A stretch of DNA of 64,000 nucleotides from an uncultured Lachnospiraceae bacterium (GTDB lineage: Bacteria > Bacillota > Clostridia > Lachnospirales > Lachnospiraceae): the NCBI GenBank assembly GCA_934309145.1, contig CAKRCW010000006.1, forward strand, positions 104,803 to 168,802. The letters run 5' to 3'. Below the pieces are notes generated by a model, which made no database searches, was not told where the DNA came from, and saw only the letters and a list, made by a program, of their open reading frames with translations. Shown one piece after another: positions 55,701 through 63,930 of this stretch (positions within the stretch are counted from its first letter, which is position 1; each line of letters opens with the position of its first letter). The translations under genes were made by a program, and so were the position numbers.

Positions 55701-56047
55701 CAGGTATTATCATTACTAAGGGAGATGTTTCATTCTCTGATAATGTTAAGTCATTTACAGGTATGATTATCGCCGGCGGTAAGATATATGTTGGTAAGAA
55801 TATGACCAATATCAGTTCAGCATCAGCTACATGTCGTGAAATTTTAAGACAGTGTGCATCATCAGATGCAGCTGAGTGTGTATACTTTATCAATATATTC
55901 AAGGAATACAACAGCAAAGAGGACTCATCAGGAGAAGCAGCTGCTGGCAAGGAGAATAAGGTTGGTATAGATACAATTGGTTACACAGATGTTGTAAGCG
56001 TTGAGAACTGGATAAAGAATGTGGGAGGTGCCTATGACGAGAACTAA
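52787..56047 (+). CDS. Giant PilX/GspK-like minor pilin (PilK type)
   Basis: A 1086-residue protein starting at TTG behind GGAGGCGG. It has a long basic leader, NNQG, then SSIVMVVVALGFIGIIVGALLMAAGS. If cleavage follows this Gly, position 5 is Met rather than Glu. Lack of Glu5 is a known trait of GspK/PilX-type tip pseudopilins, which cap the fibre. The head is huge (GspK is about 330 residues) and includes beta-helix-like segments (VSIMADSVIVPGSIAVMN; GIIITKGDVSFSDNVKSF) and three Cys near the C-terminus (CREILRQC, AEC). It overlaps the next prepilin gene by 14 bases. Confidence 0.75.
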   Translation: MKLIKKIKERLNRKLNNQGSSIVMVVVALGFIGIIVGALLMAAGSAYRLKLQQMYAQDNFYYVEQAMQEIYASVGTQTVTEMKDAYTHTLENMVYYDVELGTYVTISDEEANEMFKKQFMNNIKGSSYFGQSTSDLADNLETAITNDTVKLDKDKLSIVQTDTSITIKDVTLTRTQEYAKSVASGTYTQTVSADIVISEPDFEVDFNNFAMDYSTIFDYAMVADMGVEVHQNSGTPLTIAGNIYAASDYYNKAYNWGLDDKGVDSANLIDGSFSAGVDEDGKITSNKVKGTYTVNEDGQNVDKELEYDLVGVSNKSLLPSIGKEKENGLVNDDVYGDYTDAQGDLYKFDGENERSKYSGLYITGSNVSIMADSVIVPGSIAVMNTSELTVYGMSGSQTLPQVWADDIVLGGTSTGKKEGTSSEYTYTGSQATFRANLFVKDDTQIDAEGSSFTLSGSYYGYGDGTSSDSRQFIATVDPDHFKMVKRDENNNVVYKKGDGETIVVAQADKDENGNPIPVYDFNRGHFNSSSIVVNGQNSNLDLSATQEIFIAGRAYVELSKYGTTSTSNANDTTSSVKTTTYEYVKDSSGHTGFVEDYKTGESISTKTSQLIYIVSNFGTVSTITNGNITPNVQYSAVDIPDTWNGVGFDDDPDDKVVGFGDFFPKEIFQGKLPVKKETIKGRDYVFIDFDTAYNDVIKAAADMTINPALPASTQQTLTTSKNIASAIVAKYSSADEFQSAYAVFYAAESLKGETSNYVSMLSNIYAYSDFTQGDIILPATSTSAGIDFSSEIYSSGAISMKLGNSFTMTTVDKELSDGTSVVNNLMLDTNLASYKDSVITQTNEALKVASLSDDLETEYNYMKWNLAHYKDNNVEKSYVKDLVKKYGEDAITPINRYMQFSNIGVETESKAGDGHKVSDVKNYVVNGGSDNGTAYRIWASEDDIVVDDEYITTVIDEDGNSVTKTIKNANVTGIIITKGDVSFSDNVKSFTGMIIAGGKIYVGKNMTNISSASATCREILRQCASSDAAECVYFINIFKEYNSKEDSSGEAAAGKENKVGIDTIGYTDVVSVENWIKNVGGAYDEN

Positions 56048-56663
56048 TAAGGCAACACTGCATGATAATAATGGATACTCTTTGGTCGAGATGATTATAA
56101 CGATTGCAATTATAGTGATTATGAGTGGTATATCATTTGTAACAGTTTCTATGATCAACTCGGCTAAAGCTAAAGATGCTTCGGTTACATTTGAATCGGA
56201 GTTGTCTGATATGATTACTAAAACTAAGAATCAGGTATGCATAGTAAATGGCAAGAGTAAGCCTTCATATAGCTCATGTTTAATGATATATAAGGCGTCT
56301 GATAATAACTACTATGTTAAGAAAGGGTACTATAATCCGGCTGGTTCAGGTTTATCTGAGACAAATGCAGCAAGTGTAAACATGGATGCCATGTATATCT
56401 TTATAAACGAAGAAAACTTAAATGATGGTAAAGGCAAGGGACTTTCCAGCAGAGTTAAGATAGGTTATAGAGATAATACTATAGCGGGTTCAACAGAACA
56501 GACTATTGAATATACAGATAATGCTAGTGATAAGAATTATATTGTATATGATAGAAATGGAAGATGCCTCGAGGGATATGGCGTTTATAGGTTTTACAAG
56601 AAAAATGGTAATGTCATCGCTGATGTAACTATTCAGAAGAATGGCAGCCACCAATCAAATTAG
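56034..56663 (+). CDS. Minor prepilin, GspH/FimU-like
   Basis: A 209-residue prepilin. ATG 56034 has GGAGG five bases upstream and lies within the end of the previous gene. Leader MTRTNKATLHDNNG is followed by YSLVEMIITIAIIVIMSGISF with Glu5. The head, about 170 residues, has the size of GspH/FimU minor pilins and contains one Cys pair (CIVNGKSK.., SSCL) and a third Cys (GRCLEGYG). It is one of four adjacent prepilin-like genes likely to form the fibre tip. Confidence 0.82.
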   Translation: MTRTNKATLHDNNGYSLVEMIITIAIIVIMSGISFVTVSMINSAKAKDASVTFESELSDMITKTKNQVCIVNGKSKPSYSSCLMIYKASDNNYYVKKGYYNPAGSGLSETNAASVNMDAMYIFINEENLNDGKGKGLSSRVKIGYRDNTIAGSTEQTIEYTDNASDKNYIVYDRNGRCLEGYGVYRFYKKNGNVIADVTIQKNGSHQSN

Positions 56664-56680
56664 ATAAGGAGTGATGAACG

Positions 56681-57778
56681 GTGAGAATGAAAAAAAACAA
56701 TAACGGCTTCACTCTGGTAGAGCTTATTATAGCTATTGCTATTTTGGCATTTTTGATGACTGCAGTAAGTGCATTTATGAGTTCTGGTGTGTTGAGCTTC
56801 AAGAAGGCGAAAGCTGATATTACGGTTCATACTTCAGCACAGGATGTATATGACAGTCTTACAGATGCTATAATGTCAGCAAATGATATAATAATCTATG
56901 GATATCTTGTGGATGGAACGATGGCTGGCACAGCTACAGGAGAGCTTAGTTTTTCAAAGAGTGGCGATGCAGCAGGAGTAAATCTTGAAGGACCATATTA
57001 TTTTGTAAGAGATGAAAAGCAAAAAGATTTTCTTAAGAGTGGACAGTTTAAGTATACTGAGAAAGATGAGACAACCGGTTTAGATACTGAAAAAACTGAC
57101 AGCTATAATCTAAACAGAGAGTATGACGGAGCAGCAGAGGTTAAGACCTATGAAGAGTTAAGTGCTGCAGCACCTGATGCTAAGATTTATGTTAAGAAGA
57201 TTATTATTGAGAGAGCAAAGCCTATTGATAAAACAACGCTTGATGCATCAACATCATATGGAGATGGAACCTATTACAACAGTAATTTTGAAACAGGAAA
57301 AGCATATTCTATAATTCCACAGCTAGAGTCAATGGAAGTACGTGATGGTATGATTTATCAGTCTGGAGATAAGGTTACCTCAGCAAATGGCGATGTATAC
57401 ATTATCAATGATACAGAGCGTGATATTATATCCTTTAATAAGGAATGTATGTATTATGAGACAGAATATGAGTTTATGGATAAGCTTGATAATTCATACA
57501 AGTATGATAATCCATCTAGTGCATTTAAGAACACAGATTACACAAGTGATTCTTATAAGTCATCAATGAGTCCTTATACATATAGTGAATCACTTAGCTA
57601 TGTAACAGTTGGTGCAGATCCAGATGCAGGAGAGACTGCAACAGGTTGTGTTGCTACTCTTGATGTGGATAGAGGAGCCATTCAGTTTGACTTATATTTT
57701 TCTGATAAAAACATGACATACACAACACTTGGTATGGTTAATTTCAGAAACAGTTATGTATTAAAGGCAAAAAAGTAA
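56681..57778 (+). CDS. Minor prepilin, PilW/GspJ-like
   Basis: A 365-residue prepilin starting at GTG 56681 (AAGGAG nine bases upstream). Leader MRMKKNNNG is followed by FTLVELIIAIAILAFLMTAVSAFM with Glu5. The segment after it (SSGVLSFKKAKADITVHTSAQDVYDSLTDAI) matches the N-terminal helix style of PilW/GspJ proteins, which start with a long helix and a repeat of polar residues. The C-terminus ends in a strand typical of GspJ (DLYFSDKNMTYTTLGMVNFRN). It precedes the giant exported protein by 18 bases. Confidence 0.82.
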   Translation: MRMKKNNNGFTLVELIIAIAILAFLMTAVSAFMSSGVLSFKKAKADITVHTSAQDVYDSLTDAIMSANDIIIYGYLVDGTMAGTATGELSFSKSGDAAGVNLEGPYYFVRDEKQKDFLKSGQFKYTEKDETTGLDTEKTDSYNLNREYDGAAEVKTYEELSAAAPDAKIYVKKIIIERAKPIDKTTLDASTSYGDGTYYNSNFETGKAYSIIPQLESMEVRDGMIYQSGDKVTSANGDVYIINDTERDIISFNKECMYYETEYEFMDKLDNSYKYDNPSSAFKNTDYTSDSYKSSMSPYTYSESLSYVTVGADPDAGETATGCVATLDVDRGAIQFDLYFSDKNMTYTTLGMVNFRNSYVLKAKK

Positions 57779-57796
57779 GGGGAGGTCAAAAGCAAA

Positions 57797-60700
57797 ATGA
57801 ATAGGAAAAAGAAAATTACAATTTCATTTATGGCTGTATTATTGGTTATGGCACTTGCTGCAACCATTGTCTCCTTTTCTCTTGCCGGAAATAATGGAGA
57901 CGATGATCAGACAACCACAGATGAATTACTTGCTGCGGCAGATGCTAATTCAAAGAGCTTAAAAACAATTATTGATTATATAATTGAGAATTCATACAGC
58001 ACAACAGCAACAGATACTATGTATCATATAGTTGAAATTGGTTCTGGACCTGCTTCTACAAAGCAGTCAACATTAGATGCTTTTACATCAGCAGCTAATC
58101 CAGCAGCACTTTCAGCATTTGCAGATTGCGTATTGAATGGTAACCATTCAAATAATCTTGCAAAAGATGGCGATGTATATAAATTGATGGAGGCAGGTAA
58201 GATTGATTACCAATACTTTGATGGTACAGATGCTTCAACAGCAGATGCAGCTTGTCAGGCAGTTGCCTCAGCAGATTTTATGTATGTTAGCAACTCAGCA
58301 ACAGAAGCCTTCGCAGATGGAAATGATTTGCAGGATAAGCTTTATGATGCGATTAAAATTTATGTTAATCAGCAGTATCGACCACTTGTTATAGATTCAC
58401 CAGAGAGTGGAATCGAAACACCATCAGTAAAGTATACAAGCTTTGCAGATTTGGTTTCTAACTATTATGATACAGTTGGTGGTAAGTATTATACCTATGG
58501 ATGGGAAAATACAACTCCTGCATCTACATTCTTCAGTACAACAATGGGAGAGACACAGTACATAGGTATTAACAGTACGTCAGCACAGTACAATTGGGGT
58601 ACAATCTATACAGGTAGTGATTTAGGTACATCACATAAAGTTGCAAAGATTTTGACAATAAGCTCAGATACGGCAACGAGTTATGCAGTACAGGATATGG
58701 TATTGGATAACTGTAGTCTGGTAGATGATACTTCTGATTTATGGATTGATGGTTCGACACAGGTTACGACAGCAAACAATATATATAGTATAGCTGGTTC
58801 TCCTTTCCTTGCAGGTGCATATAGCCAACGTTATATGAATCCAAGACCGGAATACGTACAGGTTGATAAGACCACACTTACTGATTCGGATGGAGATGGA
58901 GTATTTACAATTGATACAAGCATTGATTTCTCACAGTATGACCTTATATTAGTTGAGAAAGATTGTGCATCAGTTGGTGGCACTGGTCGTATTGACATGG
59001 CTTCCTTCAATGCATTATTATCAGCAATGTATGCAGATAACCATATAATTTATGATCAGAGCATTGTTGGTAACAATTCAGGCAGTGGTGCTTCAGGTGG
59101 TTCAACTGTTGTATCAACTGGAGAGAAATACCAGGAGTTATTCAACTTAGTTGCTACTGTAAACACAAAGGGTAACGGATATGTTGCAAAGGATTCTAAT
59201 ATAATGGTTACAACAACCAAGGAATTCAATGCGATTATTTCTTCAACAGCTACAGCAGATTCTTGCAAGGTAATTGCAGATTTAATTAATGCATCAGCTT
59301 GGAGAAGCATAGGTGGTAAATCAAAATCTAATACATATATGGTATTAGAGATTCAGCCTTGTTATCCTATTAATGAGCAGATAGCTAATAAGAAAAACAA
59401 TTATTATACAAATCCAAGTGATGTTGCCAACAATAAGACAGCAGAACAGTTAGGATATACAACTAAGCAGGTTACACTTGCAGACGGAACAACAACAACC
59501 AAGATTGATGACAGTCAGGTTACAACTTCATCTAAAGAGTTTTACAATTGGGAGTTGTCTGAGGCAATGGTTGCCGATTCACTTGGTATAGATGCCTCAC
59601 AGGTAGTTATTAAGCATATGTCAACTGAAGAATTCGCTTGTAATAAGGGTGAGATTCTCGGTAGCTATGACATGATTTATATAGGTGGTAATACTACAGC
59701 TCTTAAGCCAGCTGAGGACAGAGCAGGTGTTTTGGCACTGAATTCTGATGGTTCCACAGCAACACTTGGAACTAAGGCTGCTAATATGGCACAGACACCT
59801 ACATATTTCATGTATTCACATAATGGTGATACAGTTCCTGTAGATTTCACAGGATATGCGAAGCTTGATTCTAACCCACAGTTAAAAACAGGTTCGGCTG
59901 TGCAGACTATAGGAAATAACGGCAAAATGTCATTTGCACAGTTAACAGGTAATGATTTAAGTTATACAAATTATACGGATTTAGTTGATTATATTGATGC
60001 TGGAATGCCTATAGTATTTAGTGATACGGTAACTCTTGCATATAAGATTGCCAGAGATGATGGATATTTACAGAATACAATAGATCCTGATTCTAATATG
60101 TATAAGCTTCTTAATTATTGCTATGATAAGACATATGATGAAAATGATACAAGGCTTGCCGATAATAATCAGATACAGTTTAATTTAAATGTGGATTATA
60201 CGGAGTTATCTGATAGTGATAGTGGACGTCTTGGCACTACATCTATGGTTACAGTGTTAAATGATACACAGGCTGATATTTTATCTACAGCATATAATGA
60301 TGGCAAGAAGAGACCAAAGCTTGCAATAAAGGAGAGCCCTGTACAGTATAATCTGTCAGATCCTAATACTAAGCTTAGTGCGGGACCTATTAATTTCGCT
60401 TATGATGTAACTGGTACAACAAGCTATGTTGCCAAGCTTTATTTAGATGATGATGCTAACAGCGTATTTGCTGATAATGAGGTTTTTGCACAAAGTACAA
60501 CAGGAACTTTGACATGTGATTTATCAGCCTTCAAGGGCGGTCCTGTATATTGGAAGTTAGAGATAACTTCGGTAGACGGACAGAAGGTTAATACAACAGG
60601 AACATTTTATATCAAGCCTAAGTCAGATGAGAAGACGGATATTCATGTATTACAGCTCATTCCTGATAATTTGTCTATAGGTGCACAGAGTACGATGTCA

Positions 60701-63541
60701 CTTTACTTCTGTACAGAATGTCAGCGTTCATATTCACAGGTAGAGTATAATCCGTTATCTGTAGGTAACAGATTGTCCGATGGTGCATTATATGCTTCAG
60801 CTGATGGATCTACTTCATTTGGAGATCAGTACACAGATAAGTATGGCTTTGAGGAACAGACCGGAAGACATATATATATGGGTAAGCATCAGCATACATT
60901 TGGTATTGTAAATTATGATGACAGCTTAGCTAATACAAGCTCAGCAAATGGTACAGGCCGAGACGACTGGGATTATAACCTTGCAGATGAGCTTAAGGAT
61001 TTATATGATTTCGATATTGATATAATGACAACTTCTGAGTATGAGAGTTTGGCAAACGAATTATTTGATTACTTTGATTCAAGCTTCATATTTGATGCAG
61101 ATGGCAAGCTGACAGTAGATGGCTCAGGAAATCCTAGAACAACAGATACCAGTACATTAGGTGCCGGGGAGACTGCAAAGCCATTTTATACAGATGCAGC
61201 AAAGACTAAGATAGATCCTGTTGTTGCCAAGGCTGTTATTGAAGCAGAGGAAAAGCGTGCAACTGAAGCAAAGACCAAGCTCGATGCATTTACAGATGAT
61301 GGTTCAGATGGTGGTACTAAGGGAGACCTTCAGTTAGCACAGGATGAACTTAATGCAGTTCTTACTAATATGATATCTAATTGTGGCGATGCATATGATA
61401 AGAGCGAGCTGCAGAGAATTCTTGATTATGGTACTGATGATATAATTGGAAATGAGTGTTATAATGACCTCTTCAATATCCAGGGTATCACAACATATAA
61501 GGGAAGCTCAAAGTGGCTTAATTACTGTACTGGTGAATATAGAGCAGAGCATGAGCTTGTATTACCTGCGGGTTATACCAATTTAACATTTTCTGCATAC
61601 AGAACTGCTAATAATATTGGCACTAGATTCTCTGGATATGAGTATTATTATCAGGTATATGCATTAGCTTGTGACCAGAAGCTTTATCTTAGTGATGAAT
61701 ATAAGGATGCACTTCGCAAGGCAAAGTATCTTGATAACTGGTTACTTGGAACATATGATTCTATAATTGTAGGACCAGCAGAGAACTTTAATAATGATGA
61801 TTTATATGGTGAGAAGAATTATGATACAGCAGCATGGTATGAGATGCCGGGCTTGTATGATTTAGCAGAGTATGTTGAGAATGATGGTTCAATAATTCTC
61901 TTCCATGAGACACTCTCAAGATATACTAATACCGGAACTACTAATCTTACCAAAGCATTGCTTGGAGATTTTGGTAATAATCCTAGCCATATGACACTTG
62001 ATACGGATTTAGTTGGTGATGGAAAGAGCATTGAGGTTAAAAACAAGGTTAATCCATCTTCAGGTGGTGTGAGTGCCTTGAAGCTTAAATTTACAACATC
62101 TAATGGTGCGGTATTCTCAGGTGATATTAATAACTTTAATGTTAATTCTGAAACACTTAATTATTCGGTTACAAATAATAATGGAACCTACATGGGTGGA
62201 ACATTGTCATCAACCGGTTCCTTAAGCTCTGTTGGTGATATTACGGTGAATGTAAGTGTAGATGTACCAAATGGAGATAGTATAGCATCAGCAAGTTTGG
62301 ATTATTCATATACCATATATTATCCGGCTGCAAGTTATAACATCAAGGCTACAGCTACAATAGCTGCTGATGGTAAATCAATTACATTCAAATTGCCTAA
62401 TTATTATACACAGAATGTTACAGCGTCAGATATACATTATCTGCCTTATAAGACATCAGATGGATATGATTCAAATCGTTATTACTTAACTAATTTGTCA
62501 TATAGAGATAATAATGATTCTGCAAAATACGCTACATGGTCAGCTGACATGAATACTGCTACAGAATCATGGAGAAACTTTAACTCATATTACTATGTAC
62601 CAATGTTATTCTCAAGTACACAGTTTTTTGATGAAGGTGGTTCTGGTAAAGGTAATGCATCTCCTTACAAGTATGGTGAGTTTTCATGGGCACTTGCTGC
62701 AAAGTGGGCTAACTCAGCAAATGGTTTGGATTCAGGTAATGCCGGAAGTAGTGTAGCAACTAGAAATAACGATGGTATAGTAACAACATATCCATTTACG
62801 TTGTCTGATGAGCTTCACATATCAGGTACACATCCATCGGCATATGGACTTGATATAGAAAGTGATGATATGACGGTATGGTACTCACTTGCAGGTGGAA
62901 CAAATTCAACAACGGATGCAAAGAAGCATAGCTCTATATATGCAGCTACACCTAATGATGGTGCAGATAACTACTTTATCTATTCTTATGGTAATGTATA
63001 CTTCTGTGGAACCGGTCATACAACTGTAACAGGTATGCACAGAAAGAATAATGATGAGAGAAAGCTTTATATTAATGTTATCTGTAGTGCAATACGTAAC
63101 AGCGTAAGACAGCCATCTATTGATGTATATGATTATGGTACAACTAAGAATGATGATATTAAGAAGGGTGACAATGGTTATATTTATGAAATAGATGATG
63201 AGACCGAATATCCTATCTTTACATTCCGCTCTATAGTGGATGAGGAGGCTAAGATAAGCACCGTTGAGTTGTATTATAAGTTAGATGCAGATAATCCAAC
63301 AAATGAGTTCATTGAGGGTAAAGATGTACGAATTGTAAGCTGGGATGGCGATGCAGTTAAGTCAGGACAGCTTGTAAATGTAAGCAGCACAATTGGAGCA
63401 TTGAAGCTTCTTGATAGTTACTTTGAACCATATGGTGGTAATTATACTTATATTGTAATTAAGGTAACTGATGATAAGGGTAATGTTACTTATCAGCGTA
63501 TACAGATTATCCGTAAGGCACATCTGTTTGATTTAACTTAA
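57797..63541 (+). CDS. Giant exported protein at the end of the pilus operon, candidate pilus-tip adhesin
   Basis: A 1914-residue protein with an N-terminal signal or anchor (MNRKKK, then a hydrophobic stretch at about 7-31) and no LPXTG or C-terminal membrane segment. It follows the four minor pilin genes by 18 bases, the place held by pilY1 in Proteobacteria. I see a calcium-loop-like DSDGDGVFTID at 363-373, a CTEC motif near 972 followed by a His-rich KHQHTF, and a charged helical stretch near 1145-1190. Three similar units (from about 381, 624 and 1320) each have YD-x-I-x-V/I then, later, Y-x-x-x-G-x-I-hydrophobic-F, like a Rossmann-type fold. The third resembles DUF5057, as I recall it. 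Composition is rich in Asp, Thr, Ser and Tyr. Function is inferred only from position and export. Confidence 0.75.
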   Translation: MNRKKKITISFMAVLLVMALAATIVSFSLAGNNGDDDQTTTDELLAAADANSKSLKTIIDYIIENSYSTTATDTMYHIVEIGSGPASTKQSTLDAFTSAANPAALSAFADCVLNGNHSNNLAKDGDVYKLMEAGKIDYQYFDGTDASTADAACQAVASADFMYVSNSATEAFADGNDLQDKLYDAIKIYVNQQYRPLVIDSPESGIETPSVKYTSFADLVSNYYDTVGGKYYTYGWENTTPASTFFSTTMGETQYIGINSTSAQYNWGTIYTGSDLGTSHKVAKILTISSDTATSYAVQDMVLDNCSLVDDTSDLWIDGSTQVTTANNIYSIAGSPFLAGAYSQRYMNPRPEYVQVDKTTLTDSDGDGVFTIDTSIDFSQYDLILVEKDCASVGGTGRIDMASFNALLSAMYADNHIIYDQSIVGNNSGSGASGGSTVVSTGEKYQELFNLVATVNTKGNGYVAKDSNIMVTTTKEFNAIISSTATADSCKVIADLINASAWRSIGGKSKSNTYMVLEIQPCYPINEQIANKKNNYYTNPSDVANNKTAEQLGYTTKQVTLADGTTTTKIDDSQVTTSSKEFYNWELSEAMVADSLGIDASQVVIKHMSTEEFACNKGEILGSYDMIYIGGNTTALKPAEDRAGVLALNSDGSTATLGTKAANMAQTPTYFMYSHNGDTVPVDFTGYAKLDSNPQLKTGSAVQTIGNNGKMSFAQLTGNDLSYTNYTDLVDYIDAGMPIVFSDTVTLAYKIARDDGYLQNTIDPDSNMYKLLNYCYDKTYDENDTRLADNNQIQFNLNVDYTELSDSDSGRLGTTSMVTVLNDTQADILSTAYNDGKKRPKLAIKESPVQYNLSDPNTKLSAGPINFAYDVTGTTSYVAKLYLDDDANSVFADNEVFAQSTTGTLTCDLSAFKGGPVYWKLEITSVDGQKVNTTGTFYIKPKSDEKTDIHVLQLIPDNLSIGAQSTMSLYFCTECQRSYSQVEYNPLSVGNRLSDGALYASADGSTSFGDQYTDKYGFEEQTGRHIYMGKHQHTFGIVNYDDSLANTSSANGTGRDDWDYNLADELKDLYDFDIDIMTTSEYESLANELFDYFDSSFIFDADGKLTVDGSGNPRTTDTSTLGAGETAKPFYTDAAKTKIDPVVAKAVIEAEEKRATEAKTKLDAFTDDGSDGGTKGDLQLAQDELNAVLTNMISNCGDAYDKSELQRILDYGTDDIIGNECYNDLFNIQGITTYKGSSKWLNYCTGEYRAEHELVLPAGYTNLTFSAYRTANNIGTRFSGYEYYYQVYALACDQKLYLSDEYKDALRKAKYLDNWLLGTYDSIIVGPAENFNNDDLYGEKNYDTAAWYEMPGLYDLAEYVENDGSIILFHETLSRYTNTGTTNLTKALLGDFGNNPSHMTLDTDLVGDGKSIEVKNKVNPSSGGVSALKLKFTTSNGAVFSGDINNFNVNSETLNYSVTNNNGTYMGGTLSSTGSLSSVGDITVNVSVDVPNGDSIASASLDYSYTIYYPAASYNIKATATIAADGKSITFKLPNYYTQNVTASDIHYLPYKTSDGYDSNRYYLTNLSYRDNNDSAKYATWSADMNTATESWRNFNSYYYVPMLFSSTQFFDEGGSGKGNASPYKYGEFSWALAAKWANSANGLDSGNAGSSVATRNNDGIVTTYPFTLSDELHISGTHPSAYGLDIESDDMTVWYSLAGGTNSTTDAKKHSSIYAATPNDGADNYFIYSYGNVYFCGTGHTTVTGMHRKNNDERKLYINVICSAIRNSVRQPSIDVYDYGTTKNDDIKKGDNGYIYEIDDETEYPIFTFRSIVDEEAKISTVELYYKLDADNPTNEFIEGKDVRIVSWDGDAVKSGQLVNVSSTIGALKLLDSYFEPYGGNYTYIVIKVTDDKGNVTYQRIQIIRKAHLFDLT

Positions 63542-63584
63542 GTAACATAAATTATCTTTTATAGAACTTAATACAGTTAAAATG

Positions 63585-63613
63585 ATGAGCCGGAGAATTA
63601 TTCTCCGGCTCAT
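63585..63613. terminator. Terminator after the pilus operon
   Basis: ATGAGCCGGAGAA (63585-63597) and TTCTCCGGCTCAT (63601-63613) form a perfect 13-base stem with a TTA loop, 43 bases after the giant gene's stop. The plus-strand tail is TTGTAATATAT, a weak T run; symmetry allows action on both strands. Confidence 0.7.
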
Positions 63614-63697
63614 TTGTAATATATATTATCTTTTTATAATTTATGTGAAGAATTATAAAGAGCAGAAGAGTGGTACAATAACAATATAGAAGCAAAT

Positions 63698-63730
63698 AAA
63701 AAAGACAATCATTATAGATTGTCTTTTTTT
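63698..63730 (-). terminator. Terminator of the tRNA cluster
   Basis: AAAAAAGACAATC (63698-63710) pairs with GATTGTCTTTTTT (63717-63729) around a 6-base loop. Read on the minus strand it lies just 3' of tRNA-Leu and ends in a run of T, so it ends the Gln-Lys-Leu tRNA transcript. The T run on the plus strand also allows bidirectional use. Confidence 0.8.
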
Positions 63731-63733
63731 GAG

Positions 63734-63815
63734 TGCGGATAACAGGAGTTGAACCTGCACGGGTGTTCCCACTAGAACCTAAATCTAGCGCGTCTGCCAA
63801 TTCCGCCATATCCGC
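63734..63815 (-). tRNA. tRNA-Leu(UAG)
   Basis: The minus strand folds as a class II tRNA of 82 bases: acceptor GCGGATA/TATCCGC with discriminator A, D arm, anticodon stem CTAGA/TCTAG with loop TTTAGGT and anticodon TAG, a variable arm (TGGGAACACCC) and T arm GCAGGTTCAACTCCTGT. No CCA is encoded. It is the last of three clustered tRNA genes. Confidence 0.95.
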
Positions 63816-63835
63816 ATATTAAATGCATAAAAAAA

Positions 63836-63908
63836 TGAGCCACGGGGGAATCGAACCCCCGACAACTTGATTAAAAGTCAAGTGCTCTACCGACTGAGCT
63901 AGTGGCCC
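63836..63908 (-). tRNA. tRNA-Lys(UUU)
   Basis: A 73-base cloverleaf on the minus strand: acceptor GGGCCAC/GTGGCTC (one G-U), D arm AGCTCAGTCGGTAGAGC, anticodon stem CTTGA/TCAAG with loop CTTTTAA (anticodon TTT), T arm GGGGGTTCGATTCCCCC, discriminator A. CCA is not encoded. Confidence 0.96.
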
Positions 63909-63930
63909 GTATTTGTTAAAATAAAAAAAG

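Noticed and set aside
63552..63809. Minus-strand reading frame starting MAELADALDLGSS
   Set aside because: This is the well-known false frame across a tRNA-Leu gene; the bases are explained by the tRNA and its terminator.
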